Assembly: GCA_024405075.1 (NCBI GenBank)
Contig: JAKSPG010000106.1
Span: forward strand, 1 to 5,261
DNA length: 5,261 nt
Direction: 5' to 3'
Origin: Elusimicrobiaceae bacterium
GTDB taxonomy: Bacteria; Elusimicrobiota; Elusimicrobia; Elusimicrobiales; Elusimicrobiaceae
The notes under the pieces were generated by a model. That model saw only the letters and a list, made by a program, of their open reading frames with translations. It was not told where the DNA came from and ran no database searches. Positions 4,586 to 5,261 of the stretch are shown piece by piece (position 1 is the first letter of the stretch; each line of letters starts with the position of its first letter). A program made the position numbers and the translations under genes.

Positions 4586-5261
4586 ATGCCCGAAGATCCC
4601 AACCTTATTTTCCACACGGCTATTATCGGCGCGGGAGCCAGCGGCCTTTTTTGCGCAGGCAGTTTTGATGCGCCCAAAATCGTCCTGGACGCCAACGAAA
4701 CGGCCGCGCGCAAAGTAGCTGTTTCCGGTGGAGGGAAATGCAATTTTTCTAATCGTTTTTTAACAGCTGCTCAATATGAAAGTCAGCACCCGCACTTTTG
4801 CAAAAGCGCGTTGGCGGCCTTCAAACCCACCGATTTTAGCACCCTGCTAGATGAGCAACATATCCCCTGGGAAGAACGCTCCGATGGTCGGCTGTTTGCC
4901 AAACGGGCGGATGATATCGTACGTTTTTTAGTGCGCCGCGCCAAACAACACCATACCACTTTATCGTTGGGAAACCGTGTGCTAAACGTACAGAAAAAAG
5001 AAGATACTTTTTTGTTGGCAACTTCAGCCGGAAATATCCGGGCCAAACACGTAGTGCTGGCGTGCGGAGGCCTGTCATTTCCTGCGTTAGGCGCATCCTC
5101 TTTTGGTTTTCAATTAGCCCGACAGTGGGGGCTAAAAATTGTACCGCCTCGCCCGGTATTATGTGGGTTACGTTTCCCAAAATCGTTGCGTGGCTCATTT
5201 TGCGCACTGTGCGGCAACAGTTTGCCTGTTACGATTCGGCAAGGAAAACACTCATTTCAAG
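4586..5261 (+). CDS. HI0933/YhiN/BaiN-like FAD-dependent oxidoreductase, N-terminal part
   Basis: A frame of 225 codons is open to the window end, so the gene is truncated here; family members are about 400 residues. The N-terminus has the Rossmann dinucleotide motif IIGAGASG (13-20), with D35 at the end of the second strand where ribose is bound. The family signature appears as VSGGGKCNFSNR (46-57; usually ISGGGRCN.TN), then DGRLFAKRADDIV (100-112), and VVLACGGLSFPALG (156-169), the second FAD-binding motif. This is the uncharacterised flavoprotein family that includes HI0933, YhiN and BaiN; the substrate is not established for most members and I do not assign one. The start at 4586 gives ten residues before the first strand. 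The preceding codons reach a stop at 4556 with no other start. No Shine-Dalgarno is present. It is divergent from perR-rbr, hinting at a redox-linked role. Confidence 0.9.
   Translation, partial: MPEDPNLIFHTAIIGAGASGLFCAGSFDAPKIVLDANETAARKVAVSGGGKCNFSNRFLTAAQYESQHPHFCKSALAAFKPTDFSTLLDEQHIPWEERSDGRLFAKRADDIVRFLVRRAKQHHTTLSLGNRVLNVQKKEDTFLLATSAGNIRAKHVVLACGGLSFPALGASSFGFQLARQWGLKIVPPRPVLCGLRFPKSLRGSFCALCGNSLPVTIRQGKHSFQ

Noticed and set aside
750..4632. Frequent ATCGGC hexamer as a dispersed motif
   Set aside because: The copies I located fall inside genes and encode Ile-Gly in frame; this is codon-pair preference, not an uptake or recognition sequence.

Overview
The window looks like chromosomal DNA from an anaerobic or microaerophilic, diderm-type bacterium. 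The best taxonomic clue is the prepilin: an Ala (not Gly) before the FTLIE cleavage motif, followed by a long helix and a short Cys- and Tyr-rich globular part. I associate this style of small pilin with Elusimicrobiota, especially gut lineages. A rubrerythrin co-transcribed with a PerR-type regulator fits an anaerobe that meets occasional oxygen. The taxonomic assignment is recall-based inference; no rRNA or marker gene is present.

Layout. (a) 1-237, minus: 5' part of a gene for a secreted protein of unknown function, with a signal peptide, a strong ribosome binding site and a good promoter. (b) 238-406: divergent intergenic region with an imperfect inverted repeat next to that promoter. (c) 407-1804, plus: 14-TM DHA2-type major facilitator exporter. 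(d) 1887-2756, plus: complete glucose-1-phosphate thymidylyltransferase (RfbA/RmlA), with its own probable promoter. (e) 2773-3315, minus: type IV prepilin-like protein, convergent with rfbA. (f) 3395-3431: strong intrinsic terminator. (g) 3468-4007 and 4026-4490, minus: a two-gene perR-rubrerythrin operon with an 18-nt gap. (h) 4491-4585: divergent regulatory region with mirrored -10 elements. (i) 4586-5261, plus: 5' part of a HI0933/BaiN-like FAD oxidoreductase, cut by the window end.

The functional unit with the clearest logic is the oxidative-stress block: a peroxide-sensing repressor, the rubrerythrin peroxidase it probably controls, and a divergently transcribed flavoprotein sharing the same short control region. 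RfbA supplies dTDP-glucose for surface sugars, but no other rhamnose-pathway gene is adjacent. The MFS exporter and pilin are also single genes without their machinery. I see no CRISPR array, tRNA, rRNA, insertion sequence or phage gene, and no convincing new multi-gene system. The more interesting signals are regulatory: a probably leaderless flavoprotein mRNA, mirrored divergent promoters, and a homopolymer inside the prepilin promoter region.
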